Assembly: GCA_033558025.1 (NCBI GenBank)
Contig: JAUCEF010000003.1
Location: 2,196,001 to 2,260,000, forward strand
DNA length: 64,000 nucleotides
Source: Phytophthora sp. 'mugwort'
Taxonomy: Eukaryota; Oomycota; Peronosporomycetes; Peronosporales; Peronosporaceae
Reading direction: 5' to 3'
The notes beneath the pieces were generated by a model. That model had not been told where the DNA came from. It ran no database searches and saw nothing but the letters and a program-made list of their open reading frames with translations. A program made the position numbers and the translations under genes. Below are positions 10,741 to 21,364 of this stretch, one piece after another (the stretch's first letter is position 1; every line of letters starts with the position of its first letter).

Positions 10741-12834
10741 ATGAACCTCTCCGCGTTCGTTCCTGCGAACACGCAGAAGGCCCGCACGACGGCCATTAGC
10801 TCATTCGGTCGAATGCTAGAGGACGAGGGTGTTAGCATCGAGTTGTTCCGTGCTAGCATCCTCACAGACCCTTCTGTCAAACGTCTGGCTGCCACAATGG
10901 ACCCCTTTGATTACTACCTCGCCACTAATGACGGTAAGAAAGGTAAGCTAGCTCGCAATACTGCGACGTCCTACTATCGGAACATAAAGCTGTGGCTGTT
11001 TAATGAGTTCCCCCATTTCCGTTTGCCAACGGAGATGAACTTGTTAAAACAAGGAAAAACTCTGGACAAGCATTGCTTGAAAAGGGAGGAGGGTGGGCTC
11101 GTTAATAAGGCTCCACCTGTACTAAACCGGACTTAGGTTCTCTACTTCGCTAAGTCTACAGCACGGCTCGCGCCGCCAGTGACTACCAAGACGTTGCGTT
11201 GGCATGCATCATGTGGCACTGCTTTGGGCGCTCGTCCGACCTAGGCTTCCTGTGCAAGCAGCACGTGTCAGTGTCAGCGGACGGGCGTCTTCTACCTACG
11301 GCTCGTTAGGGTGAAAACGGCAGAAGAGCAAGGACTCACGCTCGTACCTGATAAGGAAGACTTCTCTACCTGCCCGCTGCACTCGCTCGCTGAGGCGCTT
11401 GTGATGCAGACGGCACCCTGCGCGGCCTTGCTCAGCCAGCTCCCGGAGCTGGCACCTGAAAGTGGAGAGCCGTTCCAGCCCGGTGTGCCCCTCCATGACT
11501 TGTTGACCGCTGAGTCTGCTTCGCTGAGCACCGCCTTGGCGGGTTCTGCGCCTGCTTCATCCGCATTCCCCCCTCCCCACCACCACCAAGCTCGCTGCGT
11601 ACAAGAGCACAAGAACAAGTAGGTTGTGCAGCGGCCCCGTCGAAGTCTCGCCCCGGAGAGAAGCCACGTGGCGCAGATGGCGTACAAGCGTACGTCAACC
11701 GACTGCGCAAGCGCGAGGCGAAGCCCGCTGGAGCAGTCGGACTTGACCTCATTACTTCCGCCCCGAGGTGCACAGCATGCCAATGGCGACGATCGCTTTG
11801 TCCCGCAGTGGATCTTCGACCGTGGCGCGTGGAACATGAGCAAGCTTAACAAAGGCTTTGCATATGTGTACAACACGCCACGGGATGACAGGAAGGTCGC
11901 GCGAGTGCTGAGTGGCTGGGAAGCCGACACCGACCTGTCGTTCTTGACGTCGCTGCGCTGGAGCATGGGGCTCAATAGCGGCTGGCACGCTTGCGTGGCT
12001 TCCTGTTCAGCACCTGCATAGGACTCAAGGAGCAACGGCTCAACGTTGGCAGCAATATCCTCACCGTTCTTACGGCGTACCTCGTTCGGTACTACCCGCA
12101 ATTTTGAAGGAGCTCGCGTCTACGAGCCCGATCGTCACGCGCGTGGATGAATGCTTGGTTGCTGCTGACATACCGCAAGCAGATTTGCTTGCATGGTCTG
12201 TCGCGCTGCACGACACGACCGCTTCGCCTGCTCAAGCGCCAGAACAAGACACAAACAAACACCGGTGCCATTGTCAACAACTTGATCACCTTATCGCTGT
12301 CATTCGAAAACTTATCTCCACCGATAAGGCCTTGGCGGCTCGACTGACTATTGTCGAGGCCGCTCCACTAAAATCTACAAGCAAGGCAACCTGAAGACGA
12401 ACAAGAGGAAGAAACATCGGACCAAGAGCCAACGGCCAAACGCAGGAAGAAGCAGGTAACGTACCTGTCCGCAGCTTGGTTCGAGTGGTACACTCGCGTT
12501 CCTCGCGTGTGGACTGTACCGACAGGCAGAAGAAAGCAGAGTTCCGGTACGTCGTCGCCTTCATGAAGATCTTCATGGCCGATGGCTTCAGCCTTGACGA
12601 CGAGTCGGAGAGCTACAAGGACGAAGTCCTCGCTGTCGGCACGCGCGCGGAAGAAGCCGTTCCCCAGTTCTTGAAGTCGCGACGGATCAATGCGAAGGGA
12701 GCAGGCAGCGCACTGCGCGCGCTACGCCTGCTTCAGAAGTCCGGCGCCTTGGACGAACGCATCGTCGAATACAAGCGCCTGCTTGCCATCGGTCGCATCC
12801 GGGATCCGGCCCCTACAGACAAGCAAGTCATTAT
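10741..12834 (+). pseudogene. Tyrosine-recombinase (Crypton-like) transposase relic
   Basis: Broken remains of a large protein of a type repeated in Phytophthora genomes. Piece 1 (10741-11136) has an N-terminal helical SAM-like region (ARNTATSYYRNIKLWLF, then LKQGKTLDKHCLKREEGG). Piece 2 (about 11165-11620) carries the start of the catalytic region (IMWHCFGRSSDLGFL, then VKTAEEQGLTL). Piece 3 (about 11740-12020) holds GAQHANGDDR and FDRGAWNMSKLNKGFAYV, the expected position of the HxxR box; the preceding CAT-TAC-TTC-CGC is one frame away, so the box is broken by a small deletion. Pieces 4 and 5 (12104-12394, 12476-12834) match the coiled and C-terminal parts. Assignment to Crypton tyrosine recombinases is inference from the HxxR context and layout. 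Confidence 0.6.
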
Positions 12835-12899
12835 ATCCCTAGCAGGTCACGTCAAACGAGTTAGTAGCCGCACAGACAAGTTCATAATACATATTGAGT

Positions 12900-13110
12900 T
12901 AACCAGCAACATGCAATAGCACAAGTACAAACAACAAGCAGCGTCCAAGTACACGCAACACATCAGCACCATAGCAGCGCATACGTGCACCTCCAGCAAA
13001 ACCACGTGTAATGCAGCAATACACACCACAACCGCAGCTTGTACACAACACACACACACAACACAACATCATCACACACGCAGCAGCCTGGGCACTCACA
13101 CGCCACACAC
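12900..13110. repeat. CA-rich low-complexity stretch
   Basis: Dense CACA/ACAACA words with a purer (AC)n run near 13028-13062. Open frames across it on the minus strand are Cys/Val-rich by composition and are not genes. Confidence 0.7.
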
Positions 13111-13178
13111 ACCAGACGTAGTAGTCCACATGCAGTACAGCGCCAACACGCAACTTCAACCGCTATGTCTTGATCGAT

Positions 13179-13248
13179 AACACTGGTTCGATTCGAATGA
13201 ATATCTCAGGGCCGAAGCCTTGCGCTTTATCCGCTGAGCTACAGTGTT
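13179..13248 (-). pseudogene. Degenerate tRNA-like sequence, Arg(TCG) type
   Basis: Read on the minus strand, the 70 nt segment fits the tRNA layout exactly. The seven-base acceptor stem AACACTG / CAGTGTT pairs perfectly. The D-arm begins TAGCTCAGCGG, the seven-base anticodon loop CTTCGGC has T33 and anticodon TCG (arginine), and the T-loop is TTCGAAT. Stem pairing is poor inside: three of four in the D-stem, three of five in the anticodon stem and three of five in the T-stem, with a three-base variable loop. That points to a tRNA pseudogene or the head of a tRNA-derived SINE. A run of G follows directly on the plus strand (about 13252-13267). Confidence 0.4.
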
Positions 13249-13827
13249 GAAAGGGGGGGGGGGGGGGCGGTCGGAGGCGGTCAGGCACCCGTTCCGCATA
13301 TGGGCTGTACGGCCTCGGACGGGTCTTGAGCCGGAGACTTGCGCAGTGGGCTTGAAAAAAGGAAGTGTGAGAGCTCAAAGCCTATGTCGGCGACGGTTCA
13401 GTCTTCGCAGTGTCTGGCAATCACTAACTTCGCGAGTGTCTCTGCCAGAGCAGGTGGTCAGTTCCCATTGGATTTTATAGCTCACAATGAGAGGCTTTCA
13501 TACCTCTGATTCGTTAATAACTCAACCAATAAACGACTTCACATAGGACTTCGCTGTCGCGAGACTGCTTCAAATTGTGGTCCCCCTGCACGGGTGCGGA
13601 CCTCATTAATTAATTTATCGCCCCAGGTGCACGTTGCTGCAGGGCTCAAAACGCATACATATCAATAAGATCGATTTTCTCGGCCCAGAGGCCTCTAGCG
13701 GCTATTTCCTCGCGCCTGCAAGCGCCCATGACATCTGAAGCGGACGCGCAAGCCAATCAAAAGAAAGACCAAACCTTAATAAACTGGTTTTCACTTTGGC
13801 CATTACCGGGTTTTAATGCACGTTCTT

Positions 13828-14145
13828 TTACGGCCGTCCCAACTGTCGAAAAGGATGTTCATTCACACAAGTGCCAAATGCACAGTATTTAGTCTTTGTC
13901 GACGTTTCCGTCGCGTGCGCGATACGACGCTCGTCCTTCAGGTGCTGGCGTTGCTTCTTGGTTAACATCTTTCCACGCTCTTGCTCTTCCTTCAAACGCT
14001 TCCCATCTAACGTGCTCCATTGCTCACCCTTTTTCTTTGTCTTAGCGCTCCTTGATACGCTGTCTCCCCCTAGCTTGTCTTCCTCCGCACGCTGCTTTTC
14101 CACCATTCGCTGGTCTTTCTCGAACCTAGCACGCTCCTTCACCAC
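13828..14145 (-). CDS. Hypothetical charged ORF, doubtful
   Basis: Open frame of 105 codons rich in Lys, Glu and Arg (for example LKEEQERGKMLTKKQRQHLKDE). The same frame extends upstream without a Met to about 14205 and is then cut by a stop. Composition is like a charged coiled-coil segment of a larger protein, so this is more likely a fragment, perhaps from a mobile element, than a whole gene. No family recognised. Confidence 0.2.
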   Translation of the reverse strand: MVKERARFEKDQRMVEKQRAEEDKLGGDSVSRSAKTKKKGEQWSTLDGKRLKEEQERGKMLTKKQRQHLKDERRIAHATETSTKTKYCAFGTCVNEHPFRQLGRP

Positions 14146-14732
14146 CGCCCGTTCGGTCTTGGGCTGCTCCTTCTTGAACTTCGCTCTATTTTTTGCGAAG
14201 AAGTGCTTCTAGTAGCTCCTTGTGTTTTAGCAGGACACCACCCGAGAGTTTCTCGTCTAGATACGTACCTCTCGACCGCTTCTTTGCAGAAGAGTGACGC
14301 TCGTCTGCAAAGCGACTTCAGCCACATTATGCGCATCAATATCAAGTACATGGCGTTATAGGGGGCAGTGCTGCCGCTCACTGATGTCTAGCGCCTCCGC
14401 GTGGGGAACCCCGATGCAGCGGGGCAGCCGTAGCTTTTGCGTAGAGAAAGAAATTTAGTTAAGGTCGGTGACCTTCGTTCTATACCCTGAACAAGCGTGA
14501 GTTTTGTAGATCCCAATATAGGCACTCCAAGGGTAACACGACCTTCACAAGGTCAATTCTGCGTTTCCAAACATGACCTGACTTTATTTATATTACTCGC
14601 GCCAGAGCCGCCTTTGCCTATATGTAGAAGGCTCACGATCTATCATAGTAAATCCTAGTCAAAGGCATAACTAGTGGATGTAAACTCCCTACTGACTACT
14701 GTAATCTTTCCAGTACTACGTACTGCTTTCAG

Positions 14733-14760
14733 TTAACCCCCCGCACTCACGTGTTGTATT
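14733..14760 (+). other. Candidate piggyBac-type left terminus (TTAA + CCCCCCGCACTCACG)
   Basis: TTAA at 14733-14736 followed directly by CCCCCCGCACTCACGTG. PiggyBac elements insert at TTAA and begin with C-rich ends, and the transposase relic lies just inside on the same strand. A matching word occurs next to the second piggyBac relic near 31414, which supports this as the family's terminus. The opposite end was not found. Confidence 0.45.
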
Positions 14761-14992
14761 TTACTACATGTGAGGCAAAAGTGCGCATATGTCCCTTTTC
14801 CGACCATGTTGAACATACAACATGTTATAGACGTTGGAACGCACGGGGCTATGCTGAAAAATCGCAGAAAAGGTTCTTGAAATTACACAAAAAGGCGTTG
14901 GGAACGATTGCTGTTTTTGCGACAAGACACGTGGATTCGTGGCTGCGAAGCCACCATCCTTCTCATTCTAGAAACAACCAAGAACGAGAGCG

Positions 14993-15673
14993 ATGGCGGC
15001 ACGACACGAAACTCGTCGCGATCACGGGAACTTTGTGGCCCAGCTGGAGGGTCGATCCGTTGTAGACCAACAGCGCATTATGGCAGAGCACCGTGACTAC
15101 TTGGATGGGCTAAGAGAGGAGGACGCTAACTTTTTCGGAGAAGAGCAGCCGAGAACGGAGCCAGCTGCGGACGCAGGGTTGGCGGCGAACACTGAGAGGG
15201 CGGCGGGCGCGGGGACGGTTGTGGACGCGGTCGGAACGGAGAGGACGGTGACAGCGGTGCCTGTGCGGAGGCCGTCCGCACCTCCTCTTCGACCGCCGAC
15301 CGGCAACGCGGCATCGTACATTGCTGCTGCAAAGAAGCGGATGAAGGACCGCCTGGAGGAGGAGGCAGCCAGAACAACGGAGGGCAGAAAGGTTGGGGCG
15401 AAAGGTAAGCGCCCTGCCCAGTCGACCACAGACGGAGGCAAAAAGGCACCGGGCAAGCAGAAGAAGGTGACGAAACGGCAGGTGGTTGCCATGGCGAGAG
15501 AGAAGGAACAGGCCAAAGAGGCGAGGGCTGTTGATCGTGCGAAGGCAGCAGCCAGCAAGCGCTCAACTGCCAAGGCGAGTGAGCTAGTACGGACGGCAGA
15601 TGAAGAACTCCGTGGTGCCAATGCTCGCGAAGCGGCACTTGAACAGCTCGACGGTAGAAGGTCGACGCCGTAG
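14993..15673 (+). CDS. Lys/Ala/Glu-rich ORF inside piggyBac-like element
   Basis: Open frame of 226 codons from the first Met, low-complexity and charged, with a basic middle and C-terminus (GKRPAQSTTDGGKKAPGKQK, later alanine/lysine helices ending in EQLDG). It lies between the candidate element terminus and the transposase N-terminus, ending only 17 nt before that ORF's start. It may be an accessory protein of the element or the original N-terminal part of the transposase separated by a frameshift. No enzyme motif is visible. Its preserved length within decayed surroundings is the main reason to list it. Confidence 0.35.
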   Translation: MAARHETRRDHGNFVAQLEGRSVVDQQRIMAEHRDYLDGLREEDANFFGEEQPRTEPAADAGLAANTERAAGAGTVVDAVGTERTVTAVPVRRPSAPPLRPPTGNAASYIAAAKKRMKDRLEEEAARTTEGRKVGAKGKRPAQSTTDGGKKAPGKQKKVTKRQVVAMAREKEQAKEARAVDRAKAAASKRSTAKASELVRTADEELRGANAREAALEQLDGRRSTP

Positions 15674-15690
15674 CGAGTACTGCAGGGGCA

Positions 15691-18051
15691 ATGGCGTCCG
15701 GCAAGACGAAAGTGTCTCCGAACGCGTCTTCTTCGAAGAAGGCGAAGAAGAAGACGAGTCCTCATGTTGCAGACGCTGATGGGGATGAGGGTGGTGACGA
15801 CGAGAGCGTGTCTTCGACGGAAACGGTAGAAGCCGCACGTGGTGTGAGCAGGTGGATACACTTTGCATGGTGTATAATCGTCGTGTTCTGATTTCGTGAT
15901 GCTGTATGTGTGATTGTGCCAGTGTATCAATAGTAGACGGAGAAGCAACCGGAGAGCGCTCGGCAATGCAGACCCCGCGGCCGTCATCCAGATATGTATT
16001 CTTTCATGATGGATATATAACATCTTCACAATTTGTTGACGTTTTATTGCTGACATGTACGCTATGCTTTATAGAGCACTTACTATGGAGCTAGCTGAAG
16101 CTGAAGGACTTGATGATGCCGTGGCCGTGACGGCGGATCATGTTGGTTCGATTACTCGTGGTGATTGTACCGAAGTGTTGGATTCGGATATGGATGAGAT
16201 GAGGCAGACTTGGATGACTGGTACGTTGAGACGAAGGGTGTGGCTGCGGGAGATTTGGAGGCTGGGGAATCATTGCTGGCCGAGAGAGGTGGACCTGATG
16301 AGGCAGATAATTCGTCGGGCGAAAGTGATGGAGATTTGGACGGTGAGGCACTCATTCGGCGAGGGAAAAAGCAACAGCAGCGTGAGCTTCAGCGAAAGCG
16401 GCTGAAGGCTGCAATTCATTAGCTACCTCGTGACTGGGCAGCGACTACTACGACTTGGGACATGTTGACGCCGGACGAGATGGAGACTCTCGCGCTGGAC
16501 GAGAACGCGCTGAAGAAGATGCGAGTGGACGGTTGAAATTTTGGTGAGCTCATCTTTACGGCAGCTTGTATATATAACATTCTCTAACTCGCCTCATATT
16601 GTCTTGTGTTTCTAGATGCTGGAACAATTCCTGAACGAAAGGAGGTGTATCCCTGGGTTGTACGACGGAGAGTACGGTCCAACTGATGCTGTGCTCGAAA
16701 GAGCCGAGTCACCTTTGCAACTGTTTTTCTTTTTCATGCCCCCAGGCTATGGCGGCGTGTTGCAACGGAGAGCAATCGGTACTACAATCAGCATCTGAAC
16801 GAAAGAGTTGACAGGATGTACGAGAAGCAGGTGAACCAAGATGGGGATGTTACGCGAGCTGATGTGCTGCTTCGAGAGTCGAAAAAGCACAAGAAAATTC
16901 TACCAGAGGACACTTATGCATTGCATCGAACTACTCATTTCTAGGATGCTGTGCCCCTACAATCGTCGCTTTGCTGATCACTGGGGAAAGACGTCTGTTG
17001 GTGCTGTCCCAAAAAGGGACATTTGGACGCTATATGTCGAAGGTGCGGCTTGGGCGGGTAATGCGGAATGTACATTTCACTGACAACACGGACTCGCGGG
17101 CGGAGACGGATCGAGCTTGGAAGGATCGCTCAGTGGTGGACACATTGCAGCAGACATTCCCAGAGGATACATGGCGTCTCCAGTGTTGACGAAGCTATGA
17201 TTCCGTCGAGAAGCCGCCACAAATGTGACGAAGCAATTCATGAAGGGCGAGCTCCACAAATGGGATACTAAGTTGTTTATGACCTGTTGTGCAGACACTG
17301 CCTACTATCTCCGGTACATTTCCCTACATACGGTAGGATCTTACGTATTGTGTGCTGCGTATTGCTTTTTTAACACCGCGCCTCCATCTTGGAGACCTGC
17401 GGTGTTTTTTGGCTAAGTTACGCACGTTGTATACTAACTCATGTTACCCGTTGGCTATGTTGTATATTTTACATGCTAGGCTAGAGGTCTATTGCGGAAC
17501 GAACCAGCATACGGACGAGCTTGGAGGCGATGACCGCACGAAGGTGTTTGCGGACCCGAATTCGGGACCTGCTGCAGTCATCAGGAACTTACATGAAGTC
17601 CTCCCCCCTCTCGAAAAAGGTTTTTCCACGCAGTGGTGACTGACCGATTTATTTTATACGTCTATTCAGCTCCCACTGCAGCTACTGGCTAGGAACGTAT
17701 ACACAGTCGGAACGATACAGACGAACAAGAAGGGATTCCCTCCAGCACTATTGTCAAGGAAGCGTCGCGCCCGGCAAATGTGGCTCGCGGGTCGGCCAAC
17801 ACTGCTGTTGCGAAATGTTATCCCGACCTTCAGGTATTGCTGTGGTGGGAAAGGCTTCCAGTGTATCTACTCTCCACGGGCACCAGCACTGCTATGGAGA
17901 CGTGGTAAGAATATTAGTCTCTATTGCTAATGATCAGGGACTAACATGCTACATTTGTGGTTGCATGAACACAGGCCGCCACATTCCTGGTGGCCAGAGG
18001 ACGGTCATACCTTGCCCGTCCTGATGTATAACTATCATCGCTGGATACTAT
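15691..18051 (+). pseudogene. piggyBac-like transposase relic 1, cut by gypsy insertion
   Basis: Pieces in several frames follow the order of an oomycete piggyBac transposase. There is an acidic N-terminus (15691-15840, then 16210-16422 and WDMLTPDEMETLALDENAL near 16458-16515), then the catalytic region with DEAMIPSRSRH near 17187-17220 followed by a shifted KLFMTCCADTAYYLR. EVYCGTNQHTDELGGDD lies near 17490 and YTVGTIQTNKKGFPPA near 17699-17747. WWERLPVYLLSTGTSTAMETW lies near 17842-17905. A GTAAG...ACAG intron-like gap then leads to PCPVLMYNYHRW ending at about 18050, where the sequence switches in mid-domain to gypsy reverse transcriptase. Multiple stops show it is dead. Confidence 0.7.
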
Positions 18052-18642
18052 CAGCTACTGATGCGGGAATCGGATATTCCTCTGAGAGTAGTGAGTACTC
18101 CCAGCGGGATGTTGTGGGACTGGTTGGTGATGCCCCAAAGGCTATCCAACGCTCCAGCGACGTTTAATCGCTTGGTGACACAGCTATTCCGGCCGCTGCG
18201 GCACTTTGTGCAGACCTACTTCGACGACATCTTCGTTCGCAGCCGTGCTGTGGAGGGAAAGACCGTCATCGAAATGCTCATTGCACACCTCCGTGGGGTT
18301 TTGTTGTGCATGAGGGAGAACCGTTTGTATGCAAACATTAACAAGTGCATCTCCGGCGCGGAAGAAATCCCGTTCCTCGGGTGCTTCCTAGGGAAGGATG
18401 GCATAAGGGCTGACCCCGAGAAGATTAAAACAATCTCGCAGTGGCCTGTGCCTACCTCCCAACGTGATCTGCGCAAGTGGCTCGGCCTCGCCAACTACTT
18501 ACACAAGTATAGCGAGAACTACATTGAGTTGGCCAGGCGTTTCACGAAGCTACTAAAGAAAGAAGCGGAATGGTCATGGACCGGTGAGGCTCAGAGAGCC
18601 TTCGAAGCCATCAAGCAGAGGCTGCCGGGTACCCCAATCCTG

Positions 18643-18664
18643 CCCCCCCCCCCCCCCCCCCCCC
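18643..18664. repeat. Poly-C tract at RT/RNase H junction
   Basis: About 21-22 consecutive C within the gypsy pol remnant. The frame before the tract encodes RT and the frame after it encodes RNase H, so the tract coincides exactly with a frameshift. Confidence 0.85.
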
Positions 18665-19390
18665 GACGAGGATCGTCCGTTTAGCGTTGTGTGTGACGCC
18701 TCTGACTTTGCCATCGGCTGCGCCCTGCTCAAAGCTGACACCGAGGGCAGGGAGAGGGTGATCTCGTTCCAATCCCGGCAGCTGAAAGCTGCGGAAAAGA
18801 AGTATCCTGTCCATAACAAGGAACTCCTGGCGATGAAGTACGCGCTAGTGAAGTTCAGGGTTCATCCGCAGGGCAGCAAGCCCTTTGTGATCTACACAGA
18901 CCATGCATCGTTGAGGACGTCGACCTTGCCGCCGCATCTCTCTCAGCCTATGGCGCGATGGCAATCGTTCTTCGTCGAGTACAATTTCACGGAGGCTTAC
19001 AAGCCAGACAAGCAAAACAGTCTGGCAGACACGCTCTCCAGGAGACCAGACTACGAGCCAGCACACGCCATGCTTCTCGAGTCGCCGCTCCACAAGCAGC
19101 TCCGTGAAGCTTTCGCAGTAGACGACAATATCAGAGATTTGGTACAAGCGCTGCGCGCGGGCTCTGGGAATGCCCAGCTTACGGTCAACGCGCACGGTTG
19201 CACCGCTATACCCTCTCTCAGGGCCTTCTCTACTCCAAGTAGACAAAGAGGACGCTCGCCTGGTCGTACCCAATGAGAACGCCCTGAGGCACCAAATACT
19301 CTTTGAGGCCCACGACACCGCGCTTAGCGGCCACTTGGGTCGAGAAAAGACGTACACGTCAGTGGCACGGGATTACTGGTGGACCCATAT

Positions 19391-19423
19391 TTGTATATAT
19401 ATTATATATATATATTATAAGTG
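19391..19423. repeat. (TA)n microsatellite within integrase zinc-binding domain
   Basis: TATATATATTATATATATAT-type run that inserts about ten Ile/Tyr codons between the WWTH and YKWVR segments of the gypsy integrase N-terminus, keeping the frame. Confidence 0.8.
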
Positions 19424-21364
19424 GGTTCGATCTTACATCAAGACATGCGAGACGTGCCAACGGTGAAACCTTCGCCCGCTTCGGCAGCGCCACTGATGAG
19501 CTTGCCGGTTCCGGCTGACTGTTGGCGGTCGGTGAGCATGGACTTCATCTTCGAGTTACGCCCGATGGGAGAGGCCATACTGGCATATTGGTCTTCGTTT
19601 GCCGACTGAGCAAGATGACACTGCGGGTGGCCGTGAAGAAGAGTGTGACAGCGCCGCATGCGGGCGGCACAGCTCTTCATTGACAATGTATTCCGTTATC
19701 TCGGCCTCCCAGAGGCATTTTTTTTTTTTTTCAGTGACAGAGACCCTCGGTTTGTGTCTTACTTCTGGCAACACCTGTTCCGACTTCTCGGCACGAAGTT
19801 GGACATGTCCACAACGGACCATCCACAGACCGATGGTCAAACCAAACGCGTCAACCGTGTCTTCGAAGACATCTTGCGCAGTGTCTGTGTGGCGAACCCA
19901 CGAAGTGTAGCACGCAGTTGGCGCAATTGCAATTTTGCGCTGAATAACGCGGTCCACGTGTCCACAGGGTTCACCCCGTTCTACGCTAATGGGTTGCGGC
20001 ATCCGCGTACGCCGTTATCATTGACCCCGGCTTCTGATTTGAATGAGGGAGGGTCTGGCGTCGATGACCCAATAGGTCTCAAAGGTGAACGTCCATCCGT
20101 GAAACGGAACCTTCTTTCCTTTATCGAGGCTGGGCAGCGATTCGTGCTGGCGACCGTGACGCTATGGCAGCCGCCCAAGATCTACAAAAGGAAACAGTGA
20201 CCGCCATGGGCGCAACAACACACTAGTGTTTAAACTTGGGGATTTGGTGTTATTAAATGCCAAAATTCTTCCAATACACGCAGTGTTTTCGGTGGGGAGC
20301 TCAAAACTCAGTTCACGATTCGTGGGGTCGTTAATGATTATTGGAGTCTATGGCCACGCCTACACGCTGGGTCTGCCATCGTCCATGGCGACGTATCCAA
20401 CGTTCTACGTCGGCGTGCTCAAATCCTACCATGAGGCGGAGCGCCTTCCGCCGGGTCGTCCGAGACCCCGTATTGTGATGCAGAGCGCTCTGCATCACAC
20501 GCATCAGCGTCTCCCCAGTCACAGGTGTCAATGGCGGACGCGCAGCAGAAGCAGCCCTCGCAGGTTCAACAGGCGGGTGCCGCTCCAGGCGTCGGACGCG
20601 GTCATAGAGATCTCGGACCCACCCGACCTGCTCTTCGAGCAAAAGACGGACACGCATCTCAGCCGGCGTCAAGTCCTGCTCCAGGCGATCCACCTTCGCC
20701 CACAGTGGGTGTCTCTCCGCGTCTACGTCGGGCGCCTGGCGCAACTCCCGCTCCAATCGCGTCTTCAGGAGCTGTTGGCGGCCACGCAAAGCGATCATAT
20801 CCGTTCGATGAACGTCCAGAAGGCTCTGACAACTAGCCATCGCTTCCGCGAGGTTCCCCGAACCAGTCGGCGGCGTCAACTCGAGGCGCGACGACCCAGT
20901 AACGGTCCTATTGGGTAGTGATGGGGAGCAGTACTTCCATGTGGATAGAAGCTGGTGAAACACGGAGGTGTGCAGGCGTCGACCAGCATCTGGTGAAGTG
21001 GCACGTCGATCCCTCGTCCGATAATACGTGGGAGGCGGAAAGCCGCCTCGCGGTGGACTGCGCCGACATCGTGGACGCTTATAAGCGCTCCCACCAAGCC
21101 GGTCGGCGCTAACAGGACCTAGAACGCTCCTAGGTTCAACGGGCTGTGAATACCTGGTTTCTGCACTTTCGACACGACCTCATCGAGGACAACATGCGGT
21201 GTGGGCAAGTCTCGGACGTCCCAACGTCGATCCCAAGTCCGGTCAGCTTTCATCTTCACCGTGCGAAAGCGGAGACGCCGCAGCACGAGCCAATCTTCGC
21301 AGCTAGCTACGGTGACTCCGGGCTGACGGCTTCACCGCAAATACGACGAATACTCCTTTGGAGA

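Larger units (their letters stand above)
18052..21112 (+). pseudogene. Ty3/gypsy pol remnant (RT, RNase H, integrase, chromodomain), 5'-truncated
   Basis: Starts inside reverse transcriptase (YYQLLMRESDIPL). RT: YFDDIFV near 18214-18234 and FLGCFLGKDGIRADPEKIK. RNase H: SVVCDASDFAIGCAL then YPVHNKELLAMKYAL. Integrase: zinc-binding end TCETCQR, first Asp in SVSMDFIF, second in SDRDPRF, but the expected catalytic Glu of the DGQTER-type motif is Lys (DGQTKRVNR). The C-terminus has a chromodomain-like HLVKWHVDPSSDNTWEAES near 20985-21050. Lesions: a poly-C tract at about 18643-18664 shifts frame between RT and RNase H; a TA-repeat at 19391-19423 sits in the zinc-binding domain; a lost G after CQR shifts frame; a T-run near 19719-19731 replaces part of the integrase. 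No gag or LTRs adjoin on this strand. Confidence 0.85.

Noticed and set aside
11292..12101. 269-codon minus-strand open frame
   Set aside because: Antisense to the recombinase relic; Ser/Ala/Arg-rich composition without any motif, while the plus strand carries the recognisable protein.
12847..13159. Cys/Val-rich minus-strand frames resembling membrane peptides
   Set aside because: Direct product of CA-repeat DNA.
15097..16056. 319-codon minus-strand open frame, Leu/Arg/Ser-rich
   Set aside because: Shadow of the Lys/Ala-rich plus-strand ORF and the piggyBac N-terminus; low-complexity translation only.
20331..20963. 210-codon minus-strand frame with a helical Leu/Arg-rich segment
   Set aside because: Antisense to the gypsy integrase-chromodomain linker; the plus-strand order from integrase to chromodomain accounts for the region.
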